From the NCBI GenBank assembly GCA_964446285.1, contig CAYUNT010000258.1, positions 1-5,507 on the forward strand: a stretch of 5,507 nt of DNA, in the 5' to 3' direction. Below are positions 5,039-5,507 of this stretch, piece after piece. Below the pieces are notes generated by a model, which was given only the letters and a program-made list of their open reading frames with translations, ran no database searches and was not told where the DNA came from. Source of the stretch: CAYUNT01 sp964446285. GTDB lineage: Bacteria; Sumerlaeota; Sumerlaeia; SLMS01; CAYUNT01. The translations under genes and the position numbers were made by a program. The first letter of the stretch is position 1, and the number at the start of each line of letters is the position of its first letter.

Positions 5039-5507
5039 ACAACTCGATCCTTATTCTTATGGCACAGACAATCCGCGAACGGATCATCTGTATGTGAGTA
5101 ATATGGCATCGCGGCTGCGTTGACACCGCAAAATGTGCGCGCGCTCCGAGAGAATTCTCAGCCCGGCGGCCAGCCCGTGATGCGAATCAACCAAGGGCGG
5201 CAACTAGACCCGATACGGCCATGAAAGGCCTTTGTCAAAAGGCCGGAACCGGGTCCAACGGCGGCTGAAATCTCTTGCGCTGGAAGGTTTCTCAATTTTA
5301 GACGGCTGCCTTTGCCGCTCGTATCAGAATGGCACAAAAAGCCCCGCCTGTGGCGCAAGAGCGCTCGCGACGTTCGACTTGTGCAATCTTCGTGCCGGGC
5401 GGCCAAATCAAGCCGAAATAGAAGCGCGCAGGCTCCTGTTTCAAACGCGCAAGCGGGCGCATCTCACTTTTTTTGTCCATCCGCAGGCGAAACCGCCACG
5501 TTTCTTT
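5039..5507. other. Noncoding or unassigned stretch at the right edge
   Basis: I find no gene I can support. It should contain the promoter of the minus-strand hydrolase gene near its left end, but no convincing -35/-10 pair stands out. A TTGACA at 5121-5126 on the plus strand has no good -10 at the right distance. Two short minus-strand frames (5158-5406 and 5298-5480) have odd composition and overlap each other in different frames. The frame ending at 5298 is open past the window edge, so the C-terminus of a gene from the right cannot be fully excluded. Confidence 0.5.
5207..5255. repeat. Imperfect inverted repeat with a nested hairpin
   Basis: GACCCG (5207-5212) pairs with CGGGTC (5250-5255), and inside it CGGCC (5216-5220) with GGCCG (5241-5245). 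A second hairpin, GGCCTTT (5227-5233) with AAAGGCC (5238-5244), competes for the same GGCC. The structure could exist in two alternative folds. No T tract follows on either strand. It lies about 170 bp upstream of the hydrolase start; no known regulatory RNA is recognised. Confidence 0.4.

Noticed and set aside
5158..5480. Two short minus-strand frames near the right edge (5158-5406 and 5298-5480)
   Set aside because: They overlap each other in different frames and have unusual composition. The text around QVERRERS resembles translations of intergenic repeats seen in other genomes. Only a gene entering from beyond the window could rescue the second frame.

Overview
The window spans a junction between an integrated mobile element (left, about 1-2750) and what looks like ordinary host chromosome (right, about 2799-5507). 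The junction is a 3' fragment of a tRNA-Arg(ACG) gene at about 2749-2798, and the element's integrase gene lies beside it. DNA is fairly GC-rich on both sides. The host genes (a two-helix membrane protein, a GSQ...QPF-type small protein and a short RNase Z-like hydrolase) remind me of proteins from Planctomycetota and neighbouring phyla such as Sumerlaeota. That placement is an impression from sequence style, not a proof.

Element side: a DUF4102-type tyrosine recombinase (1194-2507, minus) has all six catalytic residues and reads away from the junction. Between its start and the junction are three copies of a 10-bp direct repeat (TGCGTAAGCA), which look like arm-type integrase sites or operator sites. 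Downstream of the integrase, on the same strand, is an unrecognised 326-residue basic protein (84-1064). The rest of the element, and the predicted intact tRNA-Arg(ACG) gene at its other end, lie left of the window.

Host side: just after the tRNA fragment comes a strong hairpin with a T tract (2834-2860). It is probably the original terminator of the tRNA gene, now separated from the reconstituted tRNA. A gene-poor stretch follows, then two overlapping plus-strand genes (3126-3656 and 3646-4158) that appear to be one operon: a membrane protein with a short cytoplasmic domain, and a small soluble or peripheral protein with a disordered His/Ala/Pro-rich N-terminus. A convergent gene (4268-5038, minus) encodes a metallo-beta-lactamase-fold hydrolase of the RNase Z-like type. 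The 109-bp gap between the convergent genes is almost entirely a long imperfect inverted repeat built of AACGAAA-like units, and probably ends transcription from both sides. The last 470 bases hold no gene I can support, only an imperfect inverted repeat at 5207-5255.

I see no CRISPR array, no complete RNA gene, no insertion sequence and no recognisable defence or toxin-antitoxin system. The most informative features are the tRNA/integrase junction with its repeats, and the unknown gene carried next to the integrase.
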